Positions 1 to 11,344 of a stretch of DNA of 64,000 nucleotides are shown here, piece by piece. Under the pieces are notes generated by a model. That model worked only from the letters and a program-made list of their open reading frames with translations. It searched no databases and was not told the origin of the DNA. The translations under genes and the position numbers were made by a program. The DNA comes from Massilia aurea (GTDB lineage: Bacteria > Pseudomonadota > Gammaproteobacteria > Burkholderiales > Burkholderiaceae_D): positions 434,001 to 498,000 of the forward strand of contig NZ_JACHBX010000002.1 of the NCBI RefSeq assembly GCF_014200505.1, read 5' to 3'. Numbering within the stretch: position 1 is the stretch's first letter; each line of letters begins with the position of its first letter.

Positions 1-118
1 AAGCCGCGTGCAGGCGCGCGATCATGCCCTCCGCGGTCGGGTTGTTGCGAGGTGGCAGGGTCGCGGATTGCATGCCCTGTTGCATGTCAATGATGATCAG
101 GGCCGGTGGCTGGGTCAT
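1..118 (-). CDS. Cysteine hydrolase (isochorismatase family), 5' part only
   Basis: The reading frame begins with ATG at 118 and runs off the left edge, so only the first 39 residues are present. They read MTQPPALIIIDMQQGMQ followed by a polar stretch. The hydrophobic strand ending in IIDMQ carries the first catalytic Asp of the isochorismatase/nicotinamidase fold. The catalytic Lys and Cys lie outside the window, so the substrate cannot be named. A GGAG ribosome binding site lies about 8 bases before the ATG. No partner gene is visible on this strand; the next gene to the right is on the other strand. Confidence 0.75.
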   Translation of the reverse strand, partial: MTQPPALIIIDMQQGMQSATLPPRNNPTAEGMIARLHAA

Positions 119-359
119 GCGGATTCTCCATAGTGAGATAGCCAAACTAACACAACAGGATGCTCGGCAACCATGGTCAACCTGATAGGTCGCGGGCTCC
201 GGAGCCGTAGCCAAGACAGCGCCCCGGCCTGCCGCCGCAGCAGGTTTCCGGCTTGACTGCGCGTAAGTCAGAACGATGCGGAATGGCTGACTATCCTCGG
301 GTGGCGCATCCCATCAAGCCATCCAGCCAACGAGGGCATCAATCAGAAGGGCGTCCGGA

Positions 360-728
360 ATGCTACATTCCACTCACCGTAAAATGTTGAAGCTCGCCTT
401 TTTGAGCGTCCTGGTCTACCCAGCGACCGTGTTTGCCGAGGTCAGTGACAAGGAGACTTCTTCAGATCTCTTCTGGAAAATCGGTCTGGCTGCAGCAATC
501 GTCTGTTTCGTCGGTACTCGCATAAAACCGTGGCTAGGCATCATCTGCTTCATACCCGTCGCGCTGTGGTTCGGAATTCTGTTCCTGGAACTTCACTCAC
601 CTGATGTTGGCACTCACCTACGCCTCGAACAAGGCGCTGTTTACTTCCTGCAGGCCTATGCGGCTTTTGGCATGCCGTTGTGTGGGCTACTCGCGGGCTA
701 TTTCTGGCATCGAAAAAGCGCGGCCTAG
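360..728 (+). CDS. Hypothetical membrane protein, 122 aa
   Basis: I do not recognise the family. The N-terminus looks like a signal peptide or first membrane segment ending near VFA at residue 26. It is followed by three hydrophobic stretches (about residues 39-52, 57-77 and 93-115) and a short basic tail (HRKSAA). An in-frame ATG at 384 would remove eight polar residues. The start at 360 is preferred because AAGGG lies about 8 bases before it. The gene is followed after 58 bp by another small secreted protein gene on the same strand, so the two may be co-transcribed. Function unknown; probably inner membrane. Confidence 0.6.
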   Translation: MLHSTHRKMLKLAFLSVLVYPATVFAEVSDKETSSDLFWKIGLAAAIVCFVGTRIKPWLGIICFIPVALWFGILFLELHSPDVGTHLRLEQGAVYFLQAYAAFGMPLCGLLAGYFWHRKSAA

Positions 729-786
729 CGTAGGCCACCAGAGGTACGGCAATCATGTGCATATCGATCTACGTTGAGGCTCCTCC

Positions 787-1158
787 ATGAACATTCAGCG
801 CTTATACCCGTTCATTTTTCTACTCGCGTCTCCTGTGATCGCCGCTGACACCGATCCCGGGCCGTATCTGCAGACGGCTGCCTCGTACCGGATCTATGGC
901 GGAGGACTTGGGGATCCAATAGCGCCTAGGCCGAACGACAAGAAAGTGGTGTTTTCCATCGAAGGCAATGCGGCCAGGCAGATCTTCGATGCCATTGGGC
1001 CGGACAAGCATGACCCGTGCACCGAAGGCAGCGGAATGCGAGTCCGCCACAAGGATCACGACCATCTGACTTGCACTTTGAGCAAACAGAACGACTACGT
1101 GTGCAGCTTCGGATTCGACCTTGTGAGCGGCAAGAGCATCGGTGGCAGTATCTGTTGA
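787..1158 (+). CDS. Hypothetical secreted protein, 123 aa
   Basis: The protein starts with a typical signal peptide (MNIQRLYPFIFLLASPVIAA, cleavage near residue 19-20), so it is probably periplasmic. The mature part is about 100 residues, polar, with four cysteines: one in DPCTEG, one in LTCTLS, one in YVCSFG and the C-terminal residue. Four cysteines in an exported protein suggest two disulfides. No known domain is recognised. A GGCTCCTCC sequence precedes the ATG, not a clear Shine-Dalgarno. The gene ends 29 bp before the bidirectional hairpin that terminates rpoC from the other side. Confidence 0.6.
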   Translation: MNIQRLYPFIFLLASPVIAADTDPGPYLQTAASYRIYGGGLGDPIAPRPNDKKVVFSIEGNAARQIFDAIGPDKHDPCTEGSGMRVRHKDHDHLTCTLSKQNDYVCSFGFDLVSGKSIGGSIC

Positions 1159-1180
1159 CGGCGCTTACCGAAAACGCAGG

Positions 1181-1213
1181 CAAAAAAAAACGGCACCCCT
1201 CAGGGTGCCGTTT
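1181..1213 (-). terminator. Rho-independent terminator of the rpl-rpo operon
   Basis: An 11-bp perfect stem (AAACGGCACCC / GGGTGCCGTTT, 1188-1198 with 1203-1213) encloses a 4-base loop. On the minus strand the stem runs directly into a run of T residues (complement of the A run at 1182-1190). It lies 18 bp after the rpoC stop codon. In the plus direction the stem is followed by CATTTTC, so it may also stop the 787-1158 transcript. Confidence 0.93.
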
Positions 1214-1231
1214 CATTTTCAACTAAGACGA

Positions 1232-4200
1232 TTACTCGCCGTCGTCGTGCTGCTCAGCCGAAGCCGAAGCAACTTGCTGGTCTTCCATCGCTTGCAGCTC
1301 GGCGGCCATATTGGCCTTCTCTTGCTGCAGCAGTGCCTGGCGCTCTTCCGCTTCCCACACTTCCTTCTCTTTGCGAGCGCGGTGGAATGCCAGACCCGTA
1401 CCGCCCGGGATCAGGCGACCGACGATGACGTTCTCTTTCAGGCCGCGCAGACCGTCGCGCTTGCCCATGATCGCCGCTTCGGTCAGCACGCGGGTGGTTT
1501 CCTGGAACGATGCGGCCGAGATGAACGAATCGGTCGACAGCGATGCCTTGGTAATACCCAGCAGCACGTTTTCGTACGTTGCCGGCAGCTTGCCCACCGC
1601 ATTCATGCGGTCGTTCTGGTCCAGCAGCTCCGAACGCTCGACCTGCTCGCCGATGATGTAGTCGGTGTCGCCTGCTTCGACGATCTGAACACGACGCAGC
1701 ATCTGGCGAACGATCACCTCGATGTGCTTGTCGTTGATCTTCACGCCTTGCAGACGGTACACGTCCTGCACTTCGTCGACGATGTAGCGGGCCAGCGATT
1801 CGATACCCAGGAGGCGCAGGATGTCTTGCGGATCGGCTGGGCCGTCGACAATCATCTCGCCCTTGTTCACGACTTGACCATCGTGGACCAGCACTTGCTT
1901 GTCCTTGGTGATCAGGAACTCGTGCTTGTTGCCGTCCATGTCGGTGATCTCAAGGCGTTGCTTGCCCTTGGTCTCTTTACCGAATGCGACAGTACCCGTG
2001 ACTTCCGCCAGCATGCCGGCGTCTTTTGGCGAGCGTGCTTCGAACAGCTCGGCAACGCGTGGCAGACCACCGGTAATGTCTCGCGTCTTCTGCGATTCAG
2101 TCGGGATACGTGCCAGCACTTCACCGACGGACACTTGCTGACCGTCTTTGACCATGATCAGCGAGCCGACCTGGAAACCAATGGCCACGGCGTGTTCGGT
2201 GCCCGCGATCTTGACTTCCTGATTCTCTTCGTTCAGCAGCTTGACCTGCGGACGCAGCACCTTGCCAGCCGAACCACGACGCTTCGGATCGATCGCGACG
2301 AGGGTCGACAGACCGGTCACATCGTCCACCTGGCGAGCAACGGTGACGCCCTCTTCCACGTTTTCGAAGCGGATGGTACCAGCGTACTCGGTGATGATCG
2401 GACGGGTCAGCGGATCCCACGTTGCCAGGGCGATACCAGCTTTGACAGCCTGGCCATCCTTGACGATCAGGGTCGCACCGTACGGCACCTTGTGACGCTC
2501 GCGCTCACGGCCATGATCGTCCGTGATCAGCACTTCGCCCGAACGGGTAATGACGATTTGCGCGCCCTTGCCGTTGGTGACGTAACGCATGGTTGCCGTG
2601 AAGCGAACCGTACCGTTGGACTTGGCTTCGACCGACGACGCCACTGCTGCACGCGATGCCGCACCACCGATGTGGAACGTACGCATGGTCAGCTGGGTAC
2701 CCGGCTCACCAATCGACTGTGCTGCCACGACGCCGACTGCTTCACCGCTGTTGACCAGCATGCCGCGGCCCAGGTCGCGACCATAGCACTTGGCGCACAG
2801 GCCGAAGCGCGTGTCGCAGTTCAGTGGCGTGCGGACCTTCACTTCGTCGATGCCGACGCGTTCGATCTCTTCGACCATGTCTTCGTCCAGCAGCGTGCCG
2901 GCTTCGAACAGGGTTTCCTGGGTTTCAGGATTGACGACATCGGTACCGGTGACACGGCCGAGGATACGGTCGCGCAGGGCTTCGATGACTTCACCACCTT
3001 CGACCAGCGCCTTCATGTGCGTGCCGTTGTTGGTGCCGCAATCGTCCTCGATCACCACCAGATCCTGCGTCACGTCGACCAGACGACGGGTCAGGTAACC
3101 CGAGTTTGCGGTCTTCAGCGCGGTATCGGCCAGACCTTTACGAGCGCCGTGGGTCGAAATGAAGTACTGAAGCACGTTCAGGCCTTCGCGGAAGTTCGCG
3201 GTAATCGGCGTTTCGATAATCGAACCGTCCGGCTTCGCCATCAGACCACGCATACCGGCCAGCTGACGAATCTGGGCTGCCGAACCACGGGCGCCCGAGT
3301 CGGCCATCATGTAAATCGCGTTGAACGATTCCTGGGTGCCTTCGGTGCCATCACGCTTGGTGACCGGCTCGATTTTCAGCTGGTCCATCATCGCCTTGCC
3401 GACTTCATCGGAGGTCTTGCCCCAGATGTCGACGACCTTGTTGTAGCGCTCGCCGGCGGTGACCAGACCCGAGCTGTACTGCTGCTCGATCTGTTTCACT
3501 TCGGCTTCAGCGGCAGCGATCATGCCCTTCTTGACGTCCGGGATCATCATGTCGTCGACGGCGATCGAGATACCGGCGCGCGTTGCCAGGCGGAAGCCCG
3601 ACTGCATCAGCTTGTCGGCAAACACGACGGTCGCACGCAGACCGCACTTGCGGAACGACGTGTTGATCAGCTTCGAGATTTCTTTCTTCTTCAGCGAACG
3701 ATTCAGCACCGAGAATGGCAAGCCTTTTGGCAGGATCTCGGACAGGATCGCACGGCCGACCGTGGTCTCGTAGCGGGTCAGGGTCTGGTCGAAGCCACCT
3801 TCGGCGTTGCGTGGGAATTCCACGATACGCACGGTGATGCGGGTCGCCAGTTCGACTTCCTTGTTGTCGTACGCGCGGATGACTTCCGACACGTCCGGGA
3901 ACATCATGCCCTCGCCCTTGGCGTTGATCGCCTCGCGCGATGCGTAGTACAGACCCAGCACGATATCCTGGGACGGCACGATCGACGGTTCGCCGTTCGA
4001 TGGGAACAGGATGTTGTTCGACGCCAGCATCAGCGTACGTGCTTCCATCTGTGCTTCGATCGACAGCGGGACGTGGACAGCCATCTGGTCACCGTCGAAG
4101 TCGGCGTTGAACGCCGCGCAGACGAGTGGGTGCAGCTGGATCGCCTTGCCTTCGATCAGGACCGGCTCGAACGCCTGGATACCTAGACGGTGCAGCGTCG

Positions 4201-5479
4201 GCGCACGGTTCAGCATGATCGGGTGTTCCTTGATGACTTCTTCAAGGATGTCCCAGACCACTGGCTCTTGCACTTCGACGAGCTTCTTCGCAGCCTTGAT
4301 GGTCGTAGCCAGACCCATCAGTTCGAGCTTGTTGAAGATGAATGGCTTGAACAGCTCGAGTGCCATCAGTTTCGGCAGGCCGCACTGGTGCAGTTTCAGC
4401 TGTGGACCCACCACGATGACCGAACGGCCCGAGTAGTCGACGCGCTTGCCCAGCAAGTTCTGACGGAAACGACCGCCCTTACCCTTGATCATCTCGGCCA
4501 GCGACTTCAGCGGACGCTTGTTGGCACCGGTCATCGCTTTACCGCGACGGCCGTTGTCCAGCAGCGAATCGACTGCTTCCTGCAGCATGCGCTTTTCGTT
4601 ACGCGTAATGATCTCTGGTGCGCGCAGTTCCATCAGGCGCTTCAGGCGGTTATTACGGTTGATGACGCGGCGATACAGGTCGTTCAGGTCGGACGTGGCG
4701 AAACGGCCACCGTCCAGCGGGACGAGCGGACGCAGTTCTGGCGGCAGGACCGGCAGAACTTCCATGATCATCCATTCAGGCTTGATGCCCGAACGCTGGA
4801 ACGCTTCGAGCACTTTCAGGCGCTTGGCGTACTTCTTGATCTTGGCTTCGGACTTCGACTCTTTGAGTTCCACGCGCAGCGCGTCGGCATCGCGGTGGAT
4901 GTCGATCGAGCGCAGCAGTTCACGGATACCTTCGGCGCCCATGAATGCGGTGAAGTCGTCGCCGTACTCTTCGTACTTGGCGGCGTAGTCGTCTTCCGAC
5001 ATGATCTGGCTCTTCTTGAGCGGGGTCATGCCTGGATCGGTGACGACGTATGCTTCGAAGTACAGCACGCGTTCGATGTCCCGCAGCGTCATGTCCAGGA
5101 CCATGCCCAGACGCGATGGCAGCGACTTCAGGAACCAGATGTGCGCGACTGGCGAGGCCAGCTCGATGTGGCCCATGCGCTCACGGCGCACCTTGGCCAG
5201 CGTGACTTCAACGCCGCACTTCTCGCAGATCACGCCGCGGTGCTTCAGGCGCTTGTATTTGCCGCACAGGCATTCGTAGTCCTTGATAGGACCAAAGATC
5301 TTGGCGCAGAACAGGCCATCGCGCTCAGGCTTGAACGTGCGGTAGTTGATGGTTTCCGGCTTCTTGACTTCGCCGAACGACCACGAACGGATTTTTTCAG
5401 GCGACGCCAGGCCAATCTTGATGGCGTCGAAACTTTCGTTTTGCTGAACTTGCTTGAATAGATCGAGCAGTGCTTTCAT
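1232..5479 (-). CDS. rpoC: DNA-directed RNA polymerase subunit beta'
   Basis: This is the largest subunit of RNA polymerase and carries the catalytic magnesium site. At 1415 residues it has the usual length for a betaproteobacterial beta'. The N-terminal zinc site is visible as C70, C72, C85 and C88. The catalytic NADFDGDQM motif lies near residue 460, and a second cysteine cluster ([13 protein letters not shown]) near residue 890. The C-terminus is acidic and Gln/Ala-rich. It follows rpoB on the same strand across a 222-bp gap that is longer than usual and contains a paired palindromic repeat. Transcription ends at the hairpin at 1188-1213. Confidence 0.99.
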   Translation of the reverse strand: MKALLDLFKQVQQNESFDAIKIGLASPEKIRSWSFGEVKKPETINYRTFKPERDGLFCAKIFGPIKDYECLCGKYKRLKHRGVICEKCGVEVTLAKVRRERMGHIELASPVAHIWFLKSLPSRLGMVLDMTLRDIERVLYFEAYVVTDPGMTPLKKSQIMSEDDYAAKYEEYGDDFTAFMGAEGIRELLRSIDIHRDADALRVELKESKSEAKIKKYAKRLKVLEAFQRSGIKPEWMIMEVLPVLPPELRPLVPLDGGRFATSDLNDLYRRVINRNNRLKRLMELRAPEIITRNEKRMLQEAVDSLLDNGRRGKAMTGANKRPLKSLAEMIKGKGGRFRQNLLGKRVDYSGRSVIVVGPQLKLHQCGLPKLMALELFKPFIFNKLELMGLATTIKAAKKLVEVQEPVVWDILEEVIKEHPIMLNRAPTLHRLGIQAFEPVLIEGKAIQLHPLVCAAFNADFDGDQMAVHVPLSIEAQMEARTLMLASNNILFPSNGEPSIVPSQDIVLGLYYASREAINAKGEGMMFPDVSEVIRAYDNKEVELATRITVRIVEFPRNAEGGFDQTLTRYETTVGRAILSEILPKGLPFSVLNRSLKKKEISKLINTSFRKCGLRATVVFADKLMQSGFRLATRAGISIAVDDMMIPDVKKGMIAAAEAEVKQIEQQYSSGLVTAGERYNKVVDIWGKTSDEVGKAMMDQLKIEPVTKRDGTEGTQESFNAIYMMADSGARGSAAQIRQLAGMRGLMAKPDGSIIETPITANFREGLNVLQYFISTHGARKGLADTALKTANSGYLTRRLVDVTQDLVVIEDDCGTNNGTHMKALVEGGEVIEALRDRILGRVTGTDVVNPETQETLFEAGTLLDEDMVEEIERVGIDEVKVRTPLNCDTRFGLCAKCYGRDLGRGMLVNSGEAVGVVAAQSIGEPGTQLTMRTFHIGGAASRAAVASSVEAKSNGTVRFTATMRYVTNGKGAQIVITRSGEVLITDDHGRERERHKVPYGATLIVKDGQAVKAGIALATWDPLTRPIITEYAGTIRFENVEEGVTVARQVDDVTGLSTLVAIDPKRRGSAGKVLRPQVKLLNEENQEVKIAGTEHAVAIGFQVGSLIMVKDGQQVSVGEVLARIPTESQKTRDITGGLPRVAELFEARSPKDAGMLAEVTGTVAFGKETKGKQRLEITDMDGNKHEFLITKDKQVLVHDGQVVNKGEMIVDGPADPQDILRLLGIESLARYIVDEVQDVYRLQGVKINDKHIEVIVRQMLRRVQIVEAGDTDYIIGEQVERSELLDQNDRMNAVGKLPATYENVLLGITKASLSTDSFISAASFQETTRVLTEAAIMGKRDGLRGLKENVIVGRLIPGGTGLAFHRARKEKEVWEAEERQALLQQEKANMAAELQAMEDQQVASASAEQHDDGE

Positions 5480-5579
5480 GTATCACTCCAGGTGATTGAA
5501 TTCTTTACTGACTTGCTTGCCGCCAGCTCCTCACTGATTTTCGCCAGTGCTTGCCAAGCCCACTACCCTTAAAACTGTC

Positions 5580-5649
5580 ATTCCCGCGCAGGCGGGAATC
5601 CAAGTTTGCCGGTGACTTACCGGGCTTAGGTTCCCGCCTGCGCGGGAAC
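5580..5649. repeat. Paired inverted palindromic repeat (REPIN-like, dRS3-like)
   Basis: Two 20-bp palindromes, ATTCCCGCGCAGGCGGGAAT at 5580-5599 and GTTCCCGCCTGCGCGGGAAC at 5630-5649, carry the same core in opposite orientation and are separated by 30 bp. Both are flanked on the outside by GTC/GAC-type bases. The ATTCCC-N8-GGGAAT layout is that of the neisserial dRS3 repeat and of common extragenic palindromes in proteobacteria. The pair sits in the rpoB-rpoC gap and would fold into a long hairpin in the mRNA. Confidence 0.85.
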
Positions 5650-5701
5650 GACGTTTTGAAGGCGCAGGCCGTGCCCGAAGGCTGGCGGCCTTGCTGCCTG
5701 C

Positions 5702-8700
5702 TTAGTTGCGCTCGAGATCGATATCGATACCCAGCGAACGGATTTCCTTCACCAGCACGTTGAACGACTCTGGCATGCCGGCTTCGATCACGTGGTCGCC
5801 TTTGACCAGGTTCTCGTAGACCTTCGTACGGCCGTTCACGTCATCCGACTTCACAGTCAGCATCTCTTGCAGCACGTACGATGCGCCGTACGCTTCAAGT
5901 GCCCACACCTCCATCTCACCGAAGCGCTGGCCGCCGAACTGGGCTTTACCGCCCAGTGGCTGCTGCGTCACGAGCGAGTACGGACCAGTCGAACGCGCGT
6001 GCATCTTGTCGTCGACCAGGTGATGCAGCTTCAGCATGTGCATGAAGCCAACGGTGACCTTGCGCTCGAATGCTTCGCCGGTGCGGCCGTCGAACATCGT
6101 GACCTGGTTCTTCGACGGGGTCATGCCGAGGTTCGCAGCGATGTCGTCCGGGAACGCCAGGTCCAGCATACGACGAATGTCTTCTTCGTGGGCGCCATCG
6201 AAGACCGGGGTCGCGAACGGCACGCCGTTCTTGAGGTTGCCCGCCAGGGTCAGGATCTCTTCATCGCTGAAGCTGTCCAGGTCTTCCTTGCGGCCGGTTT
6301 CGTTGTAGATCTTGTCCAGGAACACGCGCAGGTCTTGTGCCTTCGCTTGCGCCTGCAGCATTTCGCCGATGCGCCAGCCCAGGCCCTTGGCCGCCCAACC
6401 GAGGTGGGTTTCCAGGATCTGACCGACGTTCATGCGCGATGGCACGCCCAGCGGGTTCAGCACGACGTCAGCAGGACGACCGTCCGCCATGAACGGCATG
6501 TCTTCCACTGGCACGATACGCGAGACCACACCCTTGTTACCGTGACGGCCGGCCATCTTGTCGCCCGACTGCAGGCGGCGCTTGACGGCCAGGTAGACCT
6601 TGACCATCTTCTGCACGCCTGGCTGCAGCTCGTCGCCTTGCGTCAGCTTCTTGCGCTTCTCTTCGAAGGCCAGATCGAACTGGTGACGCTTCTCGTTGAT
6701 CGATTCCTTGATCGCTTCGAGGGCGTTCGCGGTGTCGTCTTCTGCCGGACGGATGTCGAACCAGTGGAACTTGTCCAGGTCCGCCAGGTACTCGGCAGTG
6801 ATCGCCGCGCCCTTGGCCATCTTCTTCGGACCGCCATTGACGATCTTGCCGATCAGCATGCGCTCCAGACGCTCGAAGGCATCGCCCTCGACAATACGCA
6901 TCTGGTCGTTCAGGTCCAGGCGATAGCGCTTGAGTTCATCGTCGATGATCTGCTGGGCGCGCTTGTCACGCTGGATGCCTTCGCGGGTGAACACTTGCAC
7001 GTCGATCACGGTGCCGACCATGCCCGAAGGCACGCGCAGCGAGGTGTCTTTCACGTCCGACGCTTTTTCGCCGAAGATCGCGCGCAACAGCTTTTCTTCT
7101 GGTGTCAGCTGGGTCTCGCCTTTTGGCGTGACCTTACCGACCAGCACGTCGCCAGCCTGCACTTCGGCGCCGATGTAGACGATGCCCGATTCATCCAGGC
7201 GCGCCAGCTGGTTTTCTGCCAGGTTCGAGATGTCGCGGGTGATTTCTTCCGCGCCCAGCTTGGTGTCACGTGCGACGACCGACAGCTCTTCGATGTGAAT
7301 CGAGGTGTAGCGGTCATCCTTGACGACGTTTTCCGAGATCAGGATCGAATCTTCGAAGTTCAGACCGTTCCACGGCATGAACGCCACCAGCATGTTCTGA
7401 CCCAGGGCCAGTTCGCCCAGGTCGGTCGATGCGCCGTCGGCGATCACGTCGCCACGGGCGACGCGGTCACCAACCTGCACGATCGGACGCTGGTTGATGT
7501 TGGTGTTCTGGTTCGAACGGGTGTACTTGATCAGGTTGTAGATGTCGACGCCGACTTCACCAGCCTGTGCTTCATCATCGTTCACACGAATGACGACGCG
7601 ACCCGCATCGATGTAGTCGACCATACCGCCACGCAGAGCCTGCACGGTGGTACCCGAGTCAACTGCCACGGTGCGTTCGATACCGGTACCGACAACGGCC
7701 TTCTCAGGACGCAGGCAAGGCACGGCCTGACGCTGCATGTTGGCGCCCATCAGTGCACGGTTCGCATCATCGTGTTCCAGGAACGGAATCAGCGAGGCAG
7801 CGACCGACACGATCTGGCCTGGTGCAACGTCCATGTATTGGACGCGCTCTGGCGAGACCAGGATCGTTTCGCCGGCTTCACGCGACGAGACCAGCTCGTC
7901 GATCAGTTGGCCGTTTTCATTGATCGCGGCGTTTGCCTGCGCAATGATGTAGCGGCCTTCTTCGATGGCCGACAGGTAATCGATCTGATCGGTGACCTTC
8001 GAACCATCGACCTTGCGGTACGGGGTTTCCAGGAAGCCGTATTCATTCAGGCGGGCGTACAGTGCCAGCGAGTTGATCAGACCGATGTTCGGGCCTTCAG
8101 GCGTTTCGATCGGGCACACGCGGCCGTAGTGGGTCGGGTGCACGTCGCGCACCTCGAAGCCAGCACGTTCGCGGGTCAGACCGCCAGGGCCCAGAGCCGA
8201 GACGCGACGCTTGTGCGTCACTTCCGACAGCGGGTTGGTCTGGTCCATGAACTGGGACAGCTGCGACGAACCGAAGAACTCACGGATCGCGGCCGAAATC
8301 GGCTTGCTGTTGATCAGGTCATGCGGCATCAGGTTGTCCGCTTCGGCCTGGCCGAGACGTTCCTTGACTGCACGTTCCACGCGGACCAGGCCAGCACGGA
8401 ATTGATTCTCTGCCAGCTCGCCGACGCAACGGACGCGACGGTTACCCAGGTGATCGATGTCATCGACTTCGCCGCGGCCATTGCGCAGCTCGACGAGGAT
8501 CTTGATCACGGCCAGGATGTCTTCGTTCGACATGGTCATGTCGCCGGTCAGTTCATCACGGCCGATACGGCGGTTGAACTTCATGCGGCCGACAGCCGAC
8601 AGGTCGTAGCGTTCCGGCATGTAGAACAGGCCGTTGAACAGCGCTTCGACCGATTCTTCGGTTGGCGGTTCGCCAGGACGCATCATGCGGTAGATCGCCA

Positions 8701-9811
8701 CGCGCGCCGCGGTGCGGTCAGCGGTGTCGTCGGTGCGCAGGGTTTGCGAGATGTAGCCGCCCTGGTCCAGATCGTTGGTGTACAGCGTCTGGATTTCGGT
8801 CACGTCTGCATCGCGCAGCTTGCCCAGCAGTTCTTCGGTCAGCTCGTCGTTGGCGACAGCGATGACTTCACCGGTGTCCTGGTCGACGATGTTCTTGGCC
8901 AGCACGCGGCCCAGCAGGTAGTCTTCAGGGACCGAGATGGTCTTGATGCCGGCAGCTTCGATGTCACGGACGTGCTTCGCGTTGATACGCTTGTCCTTGG
9001 TGACAATGGTCTTGCCCGACTTCGGATCGACGATGTCGAAACGCGCGACTTCACCGCGCAGACGCTCGGGGACGAACTCGAGTTCGCCGCCGTCGTTGCG
9101 CACGACGAAGTTGTCGAAGACGAAGAAGTTCGCCAGGATCTGTTCCGGCGTCATGCCGATGGCCTTGAGCAGGATCGTCACTGGCATCTTGCGGCGACGG
9201 TCGACGCGGAAGAACAGGATGTCTTTCGGGTCGAACTCGAAGTCGAGCCACGAGCCGCGGTAAGGAATGATCCGTGCCGAGAACAGGAGCTTGCCCGACG
9301 AGTGCGTCTTGCCGCGGTCGTGCTCGAAGAACACGCCCGGCGAACGGTGCAGCTGGGATACGATCACGCGCTCGGTGCCGTTGATCACGAACGAACCGTT
9401 CGTGGTCATCAGTGGCAGCTCGCCCATGTAGACTTCTTGTTCCTTCATTTCCTTGACGACCGGCTTGGTCGGCGATTCCTTGTCCAGGATCACCAGACGC
9501 ACCTTGGCGCGCAGCGGCGACGCGAAGGTCAGGCCACGCTGCTGGCACTCTTTCACGTCAAACGCAGGGTCACCCAGCACATACGACAGGAACTCGAGGC
9601 GCGCAAAACCATTGTGCGACACGATAGGGAAGATCGAAGAAAAAGCCGACTGCAGACCCTCGGCCTTGCGTCCCGATGGGACAGCATCAGCCTGGAGGAA
9701 GTTCTCGTAGGATTCCAGCTGGGTAGCCAGCAGGTAGGGAACGTTGTGAACGTTGGCGCGTTTCGCGAACGACTTGCGAATACGCTTCTTCTCAGTAAAT
9801 GAGTAGTGCAT
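5702..9811 (-). CDS. rpoB: DNA-directed RNA polymerase subunit beta
   Basis: This is the second large subunit of RNA polymerase, 1369 residues when started at [15 protein letters not shown]. The frame is open 23 codons further upstream, but the chosen start matches the family and has CGGAG about 8 bases before it. The rifampicin-binding region reads [16 protein letters not shown], followed by [14 protein letters not shown]. The Asp, His and Ser residues most often mutated in resistant strains are therefore wild type. The C-terminus contains [20 protein letters not shown], which is typical of the family. It lies between rplL and rpoC in the conserved operon. Confidence 0.99.
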   Translation of the reverse strand: MHYSFTEKKRIRKSFAKRANVHNVPYLLATQLESYENFLQADAVPSGRKAEGLQSAFSSIFPIVSHNGFARLEFLSYVLGDPAFDVKECQQRGLTFASPLRAKVRLVILDKESPTKPVVKEMKEQEVYMGELPLMTTNGSFVINGTERVIVSQLHRSPGVFFEHDRGKTHSSGKLLFSARIIPYRGSWLDFEFDPKDILFFRVDRRRKMPVTILLKAIGMTPEQILANFFVFDNFVVRNDGGELEFVPERLRGEVARFDIVDPKSGKTIVTKDKRINAKHVRDIEAAGIKTISVPEDYLLGRVLAKNIVDQDTGEVIAVANDELTEELLGKLRDADVTEIQTLYTNDLDQGGYISQTLRTDDTADRTAARVAIYRMMRPGEPPTEESVEALFNGLFYMPERYDLSAVGRMKFNRRIGRDELTGDMTMSNEDILAVIKILVELRNGRGEVDDIDHLGNRRVRCVGELAENQFRAGLVRVERAVKERLGQAEADNLMPHDLINSKPISAAIREFFGSSQLSQFMDQTNPLSEVTHKRRVSALGPGGLTRERAGFEVRDVHPTHYGRVCPIETPEGPNIGLINSLALYARLNEYGFLETPYRKVDGSKVTDQIDYLSAIEEGRYIIAQANAAINENGQLIDELVSSREAGETILVSPERVQYMDVAPGQIVSVAASLIPFLEHDDANRALMGANMQRQAVPCLRPEKAVVGTGIERTVAVDSGTTVQALRGGMVDYIDAGRVVIRVNDDEAQAGEVGVDIYNLIKYTRSNQNTNINQRPIVQVGDRVARGDVIADGASTDLGELALGQNMLVAFMPWNGLNFEDSILISENVVKDDRYTSIHIEELSVVARDTKLGAEEITRDISNLAENQLARLDESGIVYIGAEVQAGDVLVGKVTPKGETQLTPEEKLLRAIFGEKASDVKDTSLRVPSGMVGTVIDVQVFTREGIQRDKRAQQIIDDELKRYRLDLNDQMRIVEGDAFERLERMLIGKIVNGGPKKMAKGAAITAEYLADLDKFHWFDIRPAEDDTANALEAIKESINEKRHQFDLAFEEKRKKLTQGDELQPGVQKMVKVYLAVKRRLQSGDKMAGRHGNKGVVSRIVPVEDMPFMADGRPADVVLNPLGVPSRMNVGQILETHLGWAAKGLGWRIGEMLQAQAKAQDLRVFLDKIYNETGRKEDLDSFSDEEILTLAGNLKNGVPFATPVFDGAHEEDIRRMLDLAFPDDIAANLGMTPSKNQVTMFDGRTGEAFERKVTVGFMHMLKLHHLVDDKMHARSTGPYSLVTQQPLGGKAQFGGQRFGEMEVWALEAYGASYVLQEMLTVKSDDVNGRTKVYENLVKGDHVIEAGMPESFNVLVKEIRSLGIDIDLERN

Positions 9812-9977
9812 GGACACTCCGTGAGTGACAGAAAGGATGAAGAATTCAGGATTTGCCAGTGGCACGCGCCACCACCACACACAATTCCTGAAGTCTTTAC
9901 TCTTTCGCGCCAGATGAAAAGGACAAGCAAACTGCTGTGTTACGATATTTCTGAGCCGGTGTTGCCGCCTCTATTCT

Positions 9978-10011
9978 GTCATTCCTTGGCGACGTCTGTC
10001 GCAGGGACGAC
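9978..10011. repeat. Degenerate palindrome in the rplL-rpoB gap
   Basis: A GTC...GAC-bounded imperfect inverted repeat has an inner stem GCGAC / GTCGC (9989-9993 with 9998-10002) around a GTCT loop. The GTCATTCC left end resembles the ends of the palindromes at 5580-5649, so this could be a decayed single copy. That relation is inference. Confidence 0.45.
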
Positions 10012-10074
10012 AAAAGAGCCAAAGCCGCAATTCCCGCCTTCCGGCAAGTTTTGCAAGCTTTGACTCCCGCATCA

Positions 10075-10092
10075 GGTGCTGCGAACAGCACC
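10075..10092 (-). promoter_or_regulatory. UUCG-capped hairpin just after rplL
   Basis: On the minus strand GGTGCTG-TTCG-CAGCACC forms a 7-bp perfect stem with the very stable UUCG tetraloop, 13 bp after the rplL stop codon. No T run follows, so it is not a normal terminator. In Escherichia coli the rplL-rpoB gap holds an attenuator and an RNase III site. A similar role (partial termination or processing) is inferred here. Confidence 0.6.
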
Positions 10093-10105
10093 CTTTGCCT
10101 ATGTA

Positions 10106-10480
10106 TTACTTCAGTTCAGCCTTGGCGCCTGCATCTTCCAGCTTCTTCTTGGCGGCTTCAGCTTCTGCTTTTGGCAGGGCTTCTTTGACCGTCTTAGGAG
10201 CGCCGTCGACGACGTCTTTGGCTTCTTTCAGGCCCAGACCGGTGATTTCACGGACTGCCTTGATGACGCCGACTTTGTTCGCGCCGATTTCGGTCAGAAC
10301 AACGTTGAACTCGGTCTGCTCTTCAGCAGCAGCGGCGCCAGCGCCACCACCGGCTGCAGGAGCTGCCATTGCAGCTGCCGACACGCCGAACTTCTCTTCG
10401 AATGCCTTGACCAGTTCGTTCAGGTCCATGACGGACATTTCGCTCACTGCGTTCAGGATATCGTCTTTGCTAATTGCCAT
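10106..10480 (-). CDS. rplL: 50S ribosomal protein L7/L12
   Basis: This is the acidic stalk protein that recruits translation GTPases to the ribosome, 124 residues, the usual length. The order is an N-terminal dimerisation helix ([20 protein letters not shown]), a flexible Ala/Gly hinge around residues 38-52, and a globular C-terminal domain with [20 protein letters not shown]. It follows rplJ by 60 bp, as expected because L10 and L12 form one complex. A TTTCAAATGG context is seen at the start, with GGAG a few bases upstream (TGGAGTTTCAA). Confidence 0.99.
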   Translation of the reverse strand: MAISKDDILNAVSEMSVMDLNELVKAFEEKFGVSAAAMAAPAAGGGAGAAAAEEQTEFNVVLTEIGANKVGVIKAVREITGLGLKEAKDVVDGAPKTVKEALPKAEAEAAKKKLEDAGAKAELK

Positions 10481-10540
10481 TTGAAACTCCAGTTTTGATT
10501 TGTATGTAGTTCAGGTTGGTACTTGAAAAAAAAGGGAAGC

Positions 10541-11077
10541 TTACGCTTCTGCAGGAGCTTCTTCTGCGGCCGGAGCTGCTTCGGAAGAACCTTCGCCTTT
10601 TTTCGCTGCCAGGGCAGCCAGACCACGTGCAAAGCCCGACACCGGAGCCAACATAACGCCCAACAGCTGCGAGATGAGAACTTCACGGGATGGGATGCTT
10701 GCCAACGAGGTAACGCCAGCTACGTCGAGCTGCTTACCTGCGTAGTTACCGGCTTTGATGACCAGCTTGTCGTTGGTTTTAGCGAAGTCATTGATGACTT
10801 TAGCTGCTGCAACGGCATCGTCCGAGATCGAATAGATCAGCGGACCGGTCATGGAATCAGCCAGCGAGGCAAACTGCGTGCCCTCGACAGAGCGACGAGC
10901 CAGCGTGTTCTTCAGAACACGCAGGTACACGCCCTGGGCACGTGCGGATGCACGGAGCTTGGTCAAGTGACTAACCTGGATGCCACGGTACTCGGCGACG
11001 ACGATGGTTTGCGCAGATGCTACTTTTGCGGAAACTTCTTCGACGACGGCCTTTTTGTCATTCAGATTAAGACCCAC
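10541..11077 (-). CDS. rplJ: 50S ribosomal protein L10
   Basis: L10 is the base of the ribosomal stalk and binds L12 dimers through its C-terminal helix. I start it at GTG 11077 ([20 protein letters not shown], 178 aa). AAGGAG lies 7 bases before this codon, whereas the longer frame opening with TTG at 11083 sits only one base after the same Shine-Dalgarno. The C-terminal tail is Ala/Glu-rich ([14 protein letters not shown]). It is preceded by a roughly 300-bp leader with features of the L10 autoregulatory RNA. Confidence 0.97.
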   Translation of the reverse strand: MGLNLNDKKAVVEEVSAKVASAQTIVVAEYRGIQVSHLTKLRASARAQGVYLRVLKNTLARRSVEGTQFASLADSMTGPLIYSISDDAVAAAKVINDFAKTNDKLVIKAGNYAGKQLDVAGVTSLASIPSREVLISQLLGVMLAPVSGFARGLAALAAKKGEGSSEAAPAAEEAPAEA

Positions 11078-11194
11078 GGTCAATCTCCTTAAATGATGAG
11101 AACGAGATGTTCACATCGGTTCGAACACACGGCGTCCGAAGTTAAGAAGCCTTAAACTGAGCGGATGAATTCACGCAGCTGGACTACAAAACTT

Positions 11195-11290
11195 GTTCGG
11201 GTACACCATCTGCGTTGGGTTGTCTTTTAACCGCATGCCCAACCTCTGCACTTGGCCCAACGGTCTTTGATTGTCTGCCGCAGCGATCAG
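11195..11290 (-). promoter_or_regulatory. Candidate L10 leader (rplJ autoregulatory RNA)
   Basis: The rplA-rplJ gap (about 308 bp) contains, on the minus strand, AGACCGTTGGG and a downstream CCCAACGCAGATGG. CGTTGGG (complement of 11256-11262) pairs perfectly with CCCAACG (complement of 11213-11219). They enclose a smaller CCAA/TTGG stem. Ribosomal protein leaders in this position are bound by the L10-L12 complex in other proteobacteria. Assignment rests on position and this pairing, and the boundaries are approximate. Confidence 0.55.
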
Positions 11291-11344
11291 TTACTGCGAC
11301 AGCCCAAAGATATGCCCTACGATAAACTGTAGGGGCTTGAATTA

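Noticed and set aside
5792-9802. A 1336-codon plus-strand frame opposite rpoB, and a similar one at 1142-4186 opposite rpoC
   Set aside because: Codon bias of the polymerase genes leaves the antisense frame free of stops. The translations are low-complexity and without motifs.
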